Of a stretch of DNA of 64,000 nucleotides, positions 55,665 through 64,000 are shown in pieces. Source of the stretch: Filifactor alocis ATCC 35896 (lineage in GTDB: Bacteria; Bacillota; Clostridia; Peptostreptococcales; Filifactoraceae); contig NC_016630.1 in the NCBI RefSeq assembly GCF_000163895.2, positions 992,001-1,056,000 on the forward strand. Reading direction: 5' to 3'. Made by a program: the position numbers and the translations under genes. The notes under the pieces are model-generated. The model was not told the DNA's origin and searched no databases. It was given only the letters and a program-made list of their open reading frames with translations. The first letter of the stretch is position 1. Each line of letters opens with the position of its first letter.

Positions 55665-57305
55665 TTATCTCACTTGATTTTTTAATTGATTCAATTCTAT
55701 CTCTACTTCTTCCGGCAATTCGTCCGCTGTTCCTTTTTGCTCTGTGACAAACTGAAGTCGGTTGTTCAATGCATTCTCCCAAGCTGCCTGATAATTCTCT
55801 TCTTCCATATTCGGCAAAAATCCGTCTATTTTCGCGTATTGAATATGGCTTAATTTCCCAAGACTCTCAAGAGATATGCTTCCATCAACAATCTGTTCTA
55901 ATAGATGTAGCGTTGTCTCTTTTGGAATTTTTTTACCCATAAAATGTCCGGTGTTCAAAATATAGCAATCTGTCGTTCCGTCTTCGAAGAGTGCTTTGAA
56001 CTTATGATAATCCTGTCCTAAAGAGTAGGTTCTAAACGGATTTGCATACGGAATAATGACCAATTTCTCCATTTCTTCCGCACTGTCCAATCGTTCGGCA
56101 GTCGTTCTCTTGGTTGCCAATGTCGCCCCGAAGATAGATGCAACCACAGAGTTGTCAATCTTCAACAGTGGTGGAATCGCACTGTCTCTCATCAACCAAA
56201 CAATTGCATTTACCGGTTCTTTCATGTGGTTCACTCTGTTCTTTGTCCAAAATTTAGATTTGATTGCACGACCGTTTCCGTTTCGGATGTCCTCTGTTAC
56301 CAACACAACACGACCTTCTTCATCCAATGTGGCACCGCAATTTTGGACTGATATCAAATATTGATTCGCCTGATCTTCCATCGGATAATCCTGTGTTTTG
56401 TCAAAATACGAAGGTTCTAATGCAATGGTAGACTTGTCTTTATCAGAAATAACAAATGCATCATCGTGCAAAATGCGAATCTCATACTTATCTTGATGTG
56501 TATTGTGGGTCAAGGTAGATTTTCCTGAACCGGATAATCCGAAGAATGCAATCGTATATTCCTTGTCCTTTAATTGATATTGTTTCAAACCTCCATGACA
56601 AGAAACATAACCGTTTCTGTTTGCAATTTCCCATGCCAAAGTCAAAGTTCCTTTTTTATGCTCACCGAAATAACGCATTCCGCACAATAACAAGGAATTA
56701 TGATTCGAATCAAACAAAGACAGTCCTTTTTCATGCCCTTGAGGAATATAGTTCGGTAAGGACAGTACATAGATATCCGTTTCGTCTAATACTTGAGACG
56801 ATTGATACATCGCCTGATACTCTTCTGTTTTTGTCTGAAAATTCAGCAACCAATTATACAGCGTGTTTTCATATCCTTCTTCTACAATGAGATGTGCATT
56901 CACCATAAATCCCTCATGCAATCCTATGTACGCCTGTGCATAATACAGTTTTTTCCCTTGTGCATAAAAAGCTGCTTCTCTTGCAATCCCTGTATATTTC
57001 TTTTCATCGACATCCTTGTGACCTATCACAACTCTACCTTTTGCATATCTTCCCGTCACTACACCATCATTGTACAGCAAAATTTTTGCATCAGACGGAA
57101 GTCCTATCTCTTCTGCACGGAACACCGGCAAGTCTGTCACTATCGTTCCGGAAGACTTTTTCGCAAGTTCGTATGCTTCTGCCAAAGAATTTATCCTAAC
57201 AACATTATTTCCATAAAAAACAGTCTCTATGGTTGTTCTAAGAGCAGAGAACTTCGAATTCTCTTTTTTGATATTTTTTCTTTCAAATTTTTGAATGGTT
57301 GCCAT
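55665..57305 (-). CDS. pckA: ATP-dependent phosphoenolpyruvate carboxykinase
   Basis: 546 residues, full length. It interconverts oxaloacetate plus ATP with PEP, CO2 and ADP. In fermenting anaerobes it often runs toward oxaloacetate. The kinase-1a loop GLSGSGKST (about 256-264), the second metal motif ILHDDAFVI (about 283), and the substrate-binding ENTLYNW/RYFGEHKKGTL segments are present. AAGGAG precedes ATG 57305, which follows an extended -10 promoter. The adjacent aminotransferase genes are distant, so it is monocistronic. Confidence 0.95.
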   Translation of the reverse strand: MATIQKFERKNIKKENSKFSALRTTIETVFYGNNVVRINSLAEAYELAKKSSGTIVTDLPVFRAEEIGLPSDAKILLYNDGVVTGRYAKGRVVIGHKDVDEKKYTGIAREAAFYAQGKKLYYAQAYIGLHEGFMVNAHLIVEEGYENTLYNWLLNFQTKTEEYQAMYQSSQVLDETDIYVLSLPNYIPQGHEKGLSLFDSNHNSLLLCGMRYFGEHKKGTLTLAWEIANRNGYVSCHGGLKQYQLKDKEYTIAFFGLSGSGKSTLTHNTHQDKYEIRILHDDAFVISDKDKSTIALEPSYFDKTQDYPMEDQANQYLISVQNCGATLDEEGRVVLVTEDIRNGNGRAIKSKFWTKNRVNHMKEPVNAIVWLMRDSAIPPLLKIDNSVVASIFGATLATKRTTAERLDSAEEMEKLVIIPYANPFRTYSLGQDYHKFKALFEDGTTDCYILNTGHFMGKKIPKETTLHLLEQIVDGSISLESLGKLSHIQYAKIDGFLPNMEEENYQAAWENALNNRLQFVTEQKGTADELPEEVEIELNQLKNQVR

Positions 57306-57341
57306 GATGCTTTCTCCTTATCTCATTCATTTTATATCTTT

Positions 57342-57350
57342 ATTATATCA
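57342..57350 (-). promoter_or_regulatory. Extended -10 promoter of pckA
   Basis: TGATATAAT on the minus strand, 37 bp before the pckA ATG. No strong -35 hexamer. Confidence 0.5.
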
Positions 57351-57848
57351 AATTCATCAATATAATAAACCTTTATTTTTGAACAGTAAGTATTAATATG
57401 TCTTATTCGATTTTATTATGAACTTTATTGAAAGATATCATTCATTTTTATAATTGGAGACGTCAACTCAAATTTTTTGAAATTATCAAAAATGAATCTT
57501 ATCCTCTTACAATATTCAAATTATCTAAATCTATGAGAAAATCATAGTTTGTTTCGTTGTACTTCTACACAAGAAACAAACTCTTTGCTGTTTCATTTTT
57601 CCAACGATTTAAGGTGTTTCTCGTCTTTCACTTCCATTTCAAGAACAAATAACCTTCCTTACTCTGAATATTGTTGTTTTCATAATATGAACGAAACAGC
57701 TTGCTCTTTTTCATTCTATATCGAACCTATAAACTTGTTATCACTATATTTTTCTGCGTTTTTTCGAAAAAGAATGTTCCTATTCTCTATAATTCATATT
57801 ACACGATTTTATTTTTTTAAAAATTTTTTTGAAATCGTATTTGCATCA

Positions 57849-57886
57849 AAAAAAAAGATGCCTATTGATCAAAATAAGCATTCTTT
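57849..57886 (-). terminator. Terminator of the YARHG lipoprotein gene
   Basis: AAGAATGCTTATT / AATAGGCATCTT imperfect stem with a short loop and nine T's on the minus strand, about 70 bp after the stop. Confidence 0.7.
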
Positions 57887-57956
57887 TCCCGTTTTACCAA
57901 ATAATAAATTCCTTCCGGTTTGATACCGGTTGATGTGATATTGATTTTTTATACTG

Positions 57957-58766
57957 TTAATTAAATCGCTTTTCCACCTTCAGCAACATTTCCAAATTAG
58001 CTTTTTCATAGTCATTGAACAAATGCTCTTTCACATAGCTGTCTGTCAATCCGGGTTGTGGGTAATACCAAGATTTTCTTTCGAAATACTCCTGATTTTT
58101 CGGCTTCTTGAACACAAATCCATGTCTTGCATACATTTCGTTAACCGCTAAGCGAATCAGGTCTTTTCCACCGTAATCTGCAAGTGCCTCTACTTCTTCC
58201 AATTCCAAATATCTCATACCGGAATCGGGTAACACATATTCTGCTGTTGACAGATCCTGACTATAAGTTTGTGTTGATTTACTCGACAACACAGCACCAT
58301 ATTTTTTGATTGCACACTCTTCTAAGAACTCAAAAAATTGGTCTATTGCAAGTTCATTCTGTGGAACATCATTGAAGGTCAAGCTATGGAATTCATAACT
58401 TGCTGAACCGTCAGAAGACATTCCAAGCCACACATATTTCAAAACTGCCACAACGGAAACACCGTCATAAACCATATTTCCGGTAATCTTTACATAGGTT
58501 CTTCCATCTTCTTTAGATTGATAGGATTCATAAGTCGGAGAGCCGATACCCGCGTCTATCAACTGACCTAATGTATAGTCCGAACCATAAAATCTAACCT
58601 CTTTAATATCTTCCTTTGTCTGATCTTGGATATCAGATGTATCCACACTTTTTTCTTCTGTATTTGCTATCTTGTTTTTAATCTGATTAACATCGCAAGC
58701 ACACAACAATAACATCGTTGTCAAACACAGACAAAGCCCGCTAAAAAACTTCTGATTTTTTTTCAA
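57957..58766 (-). CDS. Lipoprotein with C-terminal YARHG domain
   Basis: 269 residues from TTG 58766, which is 8 nt after GGGAG. A short signal peptide ends in the lipobox LCAC, so the cysteine near residue 24 would be lipid-modified and the protein anchored outside the membrane. The last 85 residues contain the YARHG mark NEMYARHGFVFKKP and the following WYYPQPG. YARHG domains are extracellular and of unknown function, often in Clostridia surface proteins. Single gene with its own terminator. Confidence 0.85.
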   Translation of the reverse strand: MKKNQKFFSGLCLCLTTMLLLCACDVNQIKNKIANTEEKSVDTSDIQDQTKEDIKEVRFYGSDYTLGQLIDAGIGSPTYESYQSKEDGRTYVKITGNMVYDGVSVVAVLKYVWLGMSSDGSASYEFHSLTFNDVPQNELAIDQFFEFLEECAIKKYGAVLSSKSTQTYSQDLSTAEYVLPDSGMRYLELEEVEALADYGGKDLIRLAVNEMYARHGFVFKKPKNQEYFERKSWYYPQPGLTDSYVKEHLFNDYEKANLEMLLKVEKRFN

Positions 58767-59236
58767 AGTATACACTCCCTTTTACAACTTTTTTTCATAA
58801 GCAAAATTTTGATGACTCTGTTCTTTCGAAGTTTCTCTTATTCTTACACTATCTGCATTGCATAACAAAACAGCAGAAATTTTTGTACTAAAAAACTTCT
58901 GTATCCATCAAAATATGATATGTGATTCTATGTAACAAAATTTCTGTAACAAAAAAATTTTGTGCCGATTATGACATTTCTATCATACCACAACCGGCAC
59001 AAATTTTCATTTAATTTTTTAATTAACAGATATCCATTTCAATAAAAAGCAGCCGTCATGTAACACCATATTTTCAATGATAGCATAGATGCAAAAAGTC
59101 TTTGAAACAGTTTACGATGCCTGATACCAAACACCATTTCAAAGGATAGAAACACCCTGTGATGATAAAAGAATGAGAATCCAATATCATCGTATCAAAA
59201 AACAGTTTTTTATTATAAAACTCATTGTTATTCCAT
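58767..59236. other. Intergenic region with a terminator-like hairpin
   Basis: No supported gene. A short minus frame at 59074-59259 has no ribosome site. The clear element is the hairpin at 58951-59007. Confidence 0.4.
58951..59007 (-). terminator. Intrinsic terminator
   Basis: AAATTTGTGCCG / CGGCACAAA stem with a long loop and TTTTTTT on the minus strand. It lies 230 bp beyond the hairpin at 59237-59262 and may back up that terminator. Confidence 0.55.
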
Positions 59237-59355
59237 AAAAAATAAAGTGTTTCAGACACTTAAAAAAGTTATGGGCAGACTCTGTAAAAGTGTAAATAAA
59301 CTGATTAGTGAAACAATCAAAAGTGCAACTATCGGTTCAAGAGTTTAATTGGGTT
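59237..59355 (-). ncRNA. Possible small RNA gene
   Basis: A TATAAT (59361-59366, minus strand) is followed by about 110 bases without a frame, ending in AAGTGT-CTGAA-ACACTT and then TATTTTTT, a complete small transcription unit between two lipoprotein genes. No family recognised. The -35 box is poor and the region could instead be part of a long 3' end. Confidence 0.35.
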
Positions 59356-59395
59356 TTCGTATTATAATATCTTTCATCAGCGATTCGTATCCGAT

Positions 59396-59433
59396 AAAAA
59401 AGACTTCGTGAGCAATCCCTCAACGAAGTCTTT
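59396..59433 (-). terminator. Terminator of the 59436 lipoprotein gene
   Basis: AAAGACTTCGTTGAG / CTCACGAAGTCTTT with a 6-base loop, then T's, directly after the stop codon. Confidence 0.85.
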
Positions 59434-59435
59434 GT

Positions 59436-59858
59436 TTACTCAGCAACAAAAGAGAATACCTTATCCTCTGTCGGAACTGTAACGGTCGCAACAACGCTGC
59501 CGTCAACATATCTTCTGATGCCATATACTCCTATTGTCTTGTTTTGTGAATCATCAAAACTGATATCCAATTTGTAACATTCAGGAGGACCGGAAGCCTT
59601 TTCAGCAAGATAAGTTCCTGTCTGTACTTTTGAATTCGTCTCATCCGTCAATGTAAAAGTATTTTCTTCAAAAACAAGTGTCACCTGTTGCATCTCGTCC
59701 TTATTTGTATCTGCAATATCTGTTCCATCTAAATATGAGATATTCTCCAACTTCCACTGATAAGAGGATAATTTGGATTGAATAGGAGAAGAATGACAAG
59801 CACCAAACAACACTGTCATCAAAACACATAAAATGCATATCGCCAAATATTTTTTCAT
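59436..59858 (-). CDS. Small lipoprotein, lipocalin-like
   Basis: 140 residues. Signal peptide with lipobox LFGAC (Cys near 21). The mature part is about 120 residues of predicted beta strands (YQWKLENISYLDG, TLVFEENTFTL, GTYLAEK), a pattern seen in lipocalin-like or META-type lipoproteins of Clostridia. Ligand unknown. GGAG lies 8 nt before ATG 59858. Single gene between two terminators. Confidence 0.7.
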   Translation of the reverse strand: MKKYLAICILCVLMTVLFGACHSSPIQSKLSSYQWKLENISYLDGTDIADTNKDEMQQVTLVFEENTFTLTDETNSKVQTGTYLAEKASGPPECYKLDISFDDSQNKTIGVYGIRRYVDGSVVATVTVPTEDKVFSFVAE

Positions 59859-59938
59859 AAACTGTACTCCTAACGATAATTATTTTCTATAAAAATTATA
59901 CTATGAAAAATCTAAACCATCCATTCTGTTTTGTAAGA

Positions 59939-59978
59939 AAAGACACTTTGAGAACATATCCCAAAGTATCTTTTTTTT
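59939..59978 (-). terminator. Terminator downstream of smpB
   Basis: GATACTTTGGG / CTCAAAGTGTC stem with TTTT on the minus strand; the + strand copy has eight T's, so it can act both ways. It lies 105 bp past the smpB stop. Confidence 0.65.
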
Positions 59979-60082
59979 AATTCTGCGATAAAACTCATGG
60001 TTCTATCTTCTGATTGTAATATGATAGATGGGGCATCATGCTATCGTCAATGTTCGTCTTATTGCCCCACAAAATCATTTTC

Positions 60083-60541
60083 TTAATAATTTTTCATTGC
60101 TCGCTCGATACTTCTCTGTGCATCTTTTTTTGCCATATCTTGCCGTTTGTCATGGATATTTTTTCCCCTTGCCAAACCGACTGACAGTTTCACTTTTCCG
60201 TTTTTGAGATACATAGACAGTGGCACCAGAGTAAAACCTTTCTGTGCTGTTTCTCCAATGAGTTTCTTAATTTCTCTCTTGTGGAGCAGTAATTTTCGAA
60301 CACGCACCGGATCAACATTGAAGATATTTCCTTGTTCATACGGGCTGATATGAACCTGTTTCAAAAATGCCTCGCCGTTGTCGATTGAAATAAATCCTTC
60401 TGTCAAGTTGACTTTTGATGCACGAACGGACTTCACCTCTGTTCCCTTCAGCTCAATCCCCGCCTCATAAGTTTCCAATATCTCATAATTAAATCGTGCT
60501 TTTCTGTTTTTTGCTACAACTTTGACATTTGAATCTTTCAT
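60083..60541 (-). CDS. smpB: SsrA-binding protein SmpB
   Basis: 152 residues, full length. SmpB carries tmRNA to stalled ribosomes. The OB-fold marks NRKARFNYEI, EAGIELKGTEVKSVR and INLTEGF-type VNLTEGFISI, and the basic tail HDKRQDMAKKDAQRSIERAM are intact. The ribosome site GAGGAG lies in the last codons of fprA, and the genes are 1 bp apart, so they are co-transcribed. No ssrA (tmRNA) gene is seen after it. Confidence 0.97.
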   Translation of the reverse strand: MKDSNVKVVAKNRKARFNYEILETYEAGIELKGTEVKSVRASKVNLTEGFISIDNGEAFLKQVHISPYEQGNIFNVDPVRVRKLLLHKREIKKLIGETAQKGFTLVPLSMYLKNGKVKLSVGLARGKNIHDKRQDMAKKDAQRSIERAMKNY

Positions 60542-60542
60542 T

Positions 60543-61745
60543 CTATTCTCCTCTTAGTTTTTCCGCCATTGCTTTTGCAAGTTGTCTTAATTTGTCCAAA
60601 TCATCTTTTTTAGGAGCACATTTTGCTTCTACTACACAATCTTCTAACAATTCATAACCGGAGTCTTCTCCAAGCGGAACCAAATTTTTAACTCCACCGC
60701 CGCTCCAACTGAATGTTCCCGCTACTCCAAGTACATGACCTGACATTTTGTTTCCTCTCATTGTATGAAGAAGGTCTGCCATTGGAGGATACAAACCGTT
60801 GTCATAAGAACAGCTTGCCAAGATAATACCTTTTTTCTTCCAAAGTTCTGTTGTAATATAGGATTTATGTGTTTTGGTCACATCGAATACTTGAATGTCT
60901 TTAACGCCTTCTTCAGCGAGATATCTCGCTACATTTTCTATCATATATTTTGAATTTCCGTACATAGAACCGTACACCAATACAACTCCGTTTTCTAATT
61001 TTTGGCTTGCCAAATCTTGATATCGTTTCAAAATTACTTCAGGATGACTTCTCCACACCAATCCATGTACAGGTAAAATCATTTTGATATCTAATGCACT
61101 TAATTTCTGCAATGCTTTTTCGGTTTGTTTTGCATATTTGGAAATAATGTTTACAAAATAACGCTCTGTATCGTCTTTGTATTTTTCGTAATCACATTCA
61201 TCGTCAAAAATCGCTCCATCCAGTGCACCGAAACTTCCGAATGCATCTTGTGAAAATAGGATTTTGTCATAACTTTCATAACTTACCATAGATTCAGGCC
61301 AATGTACCATCGGTGTCATGTGGAATTGAAGACTTCTCTTTCCAAGTTCTATTTTGTCTCCTTCTTTTACTTCTATGAAATTTTCATCGGAGATTTCATA
61401 AAACAGTTGCAACATTTCTTTTGTTTTTTTGTTTCCGACTATTTTTACATCAGGATATTTCGCAATTGTCGAACGAATAGAACCTGAATGGTCCGGCTCC
61501 ATATGATGAACAACTAAATAATCCAATGGTCTTCCATCCAAAGCTATCTCTAATCTATCCAAAAATTCTTCTGTTGACATCGCTTTTACCGTATCCATCA
61601 ACGCAGTCTTTTCATCAATGATAACATAGGAATTATATGCCACTCCTTTCGGTAACGGCCACATATTTTCAAACAGTGCAGTTTCTCTATCATTTACACC
61701 GATATAATAAACTCCGTCCACCACTTTTGTAACTAATGTATTCAT
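60543..61745 (-). CDS. FprA-type flavodiiron protein (oxygen or NO reductase)
   Basis: 400 residues. The metallo-beta-lactamase half has the di-iron ligands H-x-E-x-D in VVHHMEPDHSGS (about 77-88), H147-region MVHWPES, D166-region SQDAFG and LPVHGLVW (about 226). The flavodoxin half binds FMN at YGSMYGNS (about 260). These proteins reduce O2 to water or NO to N2O and protect strict anaerobes. It sits in an rnr-fprA-smpB cluster. GGGGAGG precedes ATG 61745. Confidence 0.93.
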   Translation of the reverse strand: MNTLVTKVVDGVYYIGVNDRETALFENMWPLPKGVAYNSYVIIDEKTALMDTVKAMSTEEFLDRLEIALDGRPLDYLVVHHMEPDHSGSIRSTIAKYPDVKIVGNKKTKEMLQLFYEISDENFIEVKEGDKIELGKRSLQFHMTPMVHWPESMVSYESYDKILFSQDAFGSFGALDGAIFDDECDYEKYKDDTERYFVNIISKYAKQTEKALQKLSALDIKMILPVHGLVWRSHPEVILKRYQDLASQKLENGVVLVYGSMYGNSKYMIENVARYLAEEGVKDIQVFDVTKTHKSYITTELWKKKGIILASCSYDNGLYPPMADLLHTMRGNKMSGHVLGVAGTFSWSGGGVKNLVPLGEDSGYELLEDCVVEAKCAPKKDDLDKLRQLAKAMAEKLRGE

Positions 61746-61896
61746 TATTGTTCCTCCCCAAATTTATAACTGATTCACCTAAATCTAATCTACAAGAGAA
61801 TTCTTATTTTTACAAGACTTCTCATATAAATTCTGTTCTTTATACTTCAATATATTCTCAAAATATGACTTCGTTAAGCATTTATTTTTACAAAAT

Positions 61897-64000
61897 TTAT
61901 GGTTTTGTTATCGCATCTACAAACTGAAATCCGATTTCTCTCAAATCCAGTTTCACACTCTCTACCATAACACGCACTTTCATTCCTACTTTGAATATTT
62001 TTTTGGAATGTCTTCCGACCAACTGGAACCGTTCTTCATCATAAATATAGTAGTCATCGACCAAGGTGTTGATTCGAATCAATCCCTCTACGGTATTTTC
62101 CAAAGTAACAAAAATTCCAAAGTTGGTAACGGAAGTAATTTTTCCGTCAAATTCCTGTCCGATAAAGCGTTCCATATACTGTGCTTTTCTCAGATTTTCA
62201 AAATCTCTCTCTGCTTGCTCTGCATTTCTTTCAGAATCGGAAGAACTTCTCGAAACACTGTCTACTACAGAAAAAAGCTCTTCTATTTTTTTCCCACTCA
62301 GATAGTGATGAATATCCATCTTAATGATTCGATGAATCTGTAAATCCGGATACCGACGAATCGGTGCCGTAAAATGGGTATAATATTTTGCCGCCAATCC
62401 GAAATGTCCCTCATTGACAGGAGAATACCGCGCTTGTCTCAATGAACGGAGCATCATTTTTGAGATAATATCCTCTTCTTCTCTTCCCTTTACTTCTTTG
62501 AGAATCTTTTGTAAATCTTTCGGTTCCACATTCGCCTCTTCATCTAAGGACGCATGAACTCCAAACACTGCAATAAAGTTGTTGAACTCTTTGATTTTAT
62601 CCTCTGCCGGCTGTTCATGTACACGATAGACAAACGGCAATTTCTTATGAAAGTATTCCTTTGACACTGTCTCGTTTGCAATCAACATAAACTCTTGAAT
62701 CATATCATTGGCAATTTTTCTTTCTCTGACTTGAACATCAAGTACCTGTTCATCTTCTACAATCACTTTTGACTCCGGAAAATCAAATTCAATCGCACCA
62801 CGATGTTCTCTTACCTCAAAGAGAATATTTGCCAACTCCTCTGCAAAAATAAGACTTTGCTCCAATTCTGTAAACTGTTTTGTACGATCAATTGTCTCCA
62901 ATAGATGAGACACATCTTCGTACACAAGACGATACTTCGAACGAATCACACTCTCCACAATCTGATGTTCCATCACAACACCGTTTTTGTCAATTGTCAT
63001 CAAGCAAGACAAGGTCAATCGATCAACATCGGGATTCAAGGAACAGATTCCGTTTGAGAGTTCCTTCGGCAACATCGGAATCACTTTATCTACCAAATAG
63101 ACCGACGTTCCTCTCTTAAGCGCCTCTTTATCAAGAGGTGTATGCTCTTTTACATAATGAGTGACATCTGCAATATGGACTCCCAAATGATAGTTACCAT
63201 GCTCATCCTTCGAAACGGAAATCGCATCGTCAAAATCTCTCGTATCACTGCCGTCAATCGTATAGGTCAACTCTTCTCTCAAATCCAAACGGTTTTTTAA
63301 CTCGTCCTCTTGCACTTCAGACGGAATTTTTTCAGCCTGTTTCAATGCTTTTTTAGGAAATTCATCCATCAACTGATATTGTTTCAAAATAGAAAGAAAG
63401 TCAACATGAAACTCTCCTTTTTTTCCAATGACCTCTGTTACTTTTCCTTCCGGATTTCTCTTTCCGTCATAAAATTTGGTAATCTCACACTCTACCAAGT
63501 CTCCAGATACGGCTCCCTTGTTCTTTCCCTTCGGAATAAAAATATCCGTATGGATTCTTTTGTCTTCAGGAATTACAAATCCAAATCTACCCGAATCTTC
63601 GTACTCTCCCACAAACACATAACTTCCATGTTCCAAAATCTTAACGATTTCCCCTTCTTGTCTGTCTCGTGTATCATGACTCGGTTTGATTCTCGCAACT
63701 ACCTTATCTCCGTTCAATGCGCCACGCATATTGGTATTTGCAACAAACAAGTCTGACTCTCTCTCCTCGGATTCCACAAATCCATACCCTCTTGGTGTCA
63801 CAATCAATTTCCCGATAACCAACCCCATCTTAGAAGGAATTCCATATGTATTTCTCTTCGTTTTATAAATCAAACCTTCCTTCTCCAAGTCAGATACCAC
63901 ATTTCTCAAAATCTTCATATCTTCACGACTGGAACTGAAATGACTCGTCAATTGTTTTTCTGTCATCGGTTTATATTCGCTGTGTTTCATCAACTCAATG
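61897..64000 (-). CDS. rnr: Ribonuclease R, N terminus beyond window
   Basis: At least 700 residues. The frame is still open at the window edge and the first visible residues (IELMKHSEYKPMTEKQL) are the usual winged-helix start of RNase R, so only a short piece is missing. Cold-shock OB folds, the RNB catalytic domain with DGSDTRDFDDAIS (metal Asps) and the C-terminal S1 domain (GQEFDGKITSVTNFGIFV) are present. RNase R degrades structured RNA 3' to 5' and works with tmRNA/SmpB in trans-translation, matching the nearby smpB. Confidence 0.95.
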   Translation of the reverse strand, partial: IELMKHSEYKPMTEKQLTSHFSSSREDMKILRNVVSDLEKEGLIYKTKRNTYGIPSKMGLVIGKLIVTPRGYGFVESEERESDLFVANTNMRGALNGDKVVARIKPSHDTRDRQEGEIVKILEHGSYVFVGEYEDSGRFGFVIPEDKRIHTDIFIPKGKNKGAVSGDLVECEITKFYDGKRNPEGKVTEVIGKKGEFHVDFLSILKQYQLMDEFPKKALKQAEKIPSEVQEDELKNRLDLREELTYTIDGSDTRDFDDAISVSKDEHGNYHLGVHIADVTHYVKEHTPLDKEALKRGTSVYLVDKVIPMLPKELSNGICSLNPDVDRLTLSCLMTIDKNGVVMEHQIVESVIRSKYRLVYEDVSHLLETIDRTKQFTELEQSLIFAEELANILFEVREHRGAIEFDFPESKVIVEDEQVLDVQVRERKIANDMIQEFMLIANETVSKEYFHKKLPFVYRVHEQPAEDKIKEFNNFIAVFGVHASLDEEANVEPKDLQKILKEVKGREEEDIISKMMLRSLRQARYSPVNEGHFGLAAKYYTHFTAPIRRYPDLQIHRIIKMDIHHYLSGKKIEELFSVVDSVSRSSSDSERNAEQAERDFENLRKAQYMERFIGQEFDGKITSVTNFGIFVTLENTVEGLIRINTLVDDYYIYDEERFQLVGRHSKKIFKVGMKVRVMVESVKLDLREIGFQFVDAITKP

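Larger units (their letters stand above)
57306..57956. other. Intergenic region between pckA and the YARHG lipoprotein
   Basis: About 650 bases. It holds the pckA promoter and the terminator at 57849-57886. A + strand frame at 57549-57923 has no ribosome site and shows no family features, so I do not call it a gene. Confidence 0.4.

Noticed and set aside
57549..57923. 124-codon + strand frame between pckA and a lipoprotein gene
   Set aside because: No ribosome site and Phe/Ser-rich sequence typical of random AT-rich DNA; its end lies over a terminator.
59074..59259. 61-codon minus-strand frame
   Set aside because: Its GTG start is inside a terminator hairpin and lacks a ribosome site.
59859..60082. 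tmRNA gene next to smpB
   Set aside because: The gap is too short and no tRNA-like ends or tag frame are seen.

Overview
This 64-kb window looks like chromosome of a low-GC, Gram-positive anaerobe of the Clostridia/Peptostreptococcales type. That rests on AT-rich DNA, strong AGGAGG ribosome sites with frequent TTG and GTG starts, many intrinsic terminators, an S-layer-homology (SLH) protein next to an LPXTG surface protein, an ATP-dependent PEP carboxykinase and an oxygen-detoxifying FprA flavodiiron protein. A Filifactor-like relative would fit, but species cannot be fixed from sequence reading alone. Nearly all genes lie on the minus strand, so operons read from high to low coordinates.

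Layout. 0.3-8 kb: SLH/calcium-repeat surface protein, ComF-type phosphoribosyltransferase, HD-domain protein, then the overlapping tsaB-rimI-tsaD operon for tRNA t6A modification and ribosomal acetylation. 8-11.6 kb: aspartate-type aminotransferase, a GutM-like protein, and an overlapping pair made of an AAA ATPase and a PD-(D/E)XK-like nuclease, a plausible two-gene defence unit. 11.7-13.6 kb: an NhaC-family transporter preceded by its own promoter, a 30-codon leader peptide with four consecutive Tyr codons, and mutually exclusive RNA hairpins ending in a terminator. This reads as a ribosome-mediated tyrosine attenuator and is the most interesting regulatory element here. 13.6-18.4 kb: recR, ybaB, dnaX, ybaK, ybjQ. 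18.6-24.1 kb: TetR regulator, MMPL/RND exporter and a large secreted coiled-coil protein, with two 13-bp TetR palindromes on the promoter. 24.3-27.6 kb: uncharacterised small proteins. 27.7-34.1 kb: an LPXTG adhesin of about 1860 residues followed by a pyrimidine tandem repeat. 34.1-38.6 kb: PepSY-repeat, TraX, TPR and AlkD-like proteins.

38.7-52.5 kb is a foreign, defence-rich island attached to the 3' end of rlmD. It holds a 1244-residue STAND-type NTPase with a nuclease-like N terminus, a DEAD/DEAH helicase with a DUF1998-type zinc tail paired with a TerB-like protein, an XRE regulator broken by one nonsense codon, the tail of a large serine recombinase, and an IS3 transposase fragment. 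The C-terminal extension of RlmD is present twice: on rlmD itself and as a second copy 10 kb away, preceded by another remnant of rlmD codons. This indicates repeated integration of mobile elements at this site.

54.3-64 kb returns to housekeeping: a small redox protein, pckA, two lipoproteins, smpB, fprA and the start-truncated rnr, with a possible small RNA gene near 59.3 kb.
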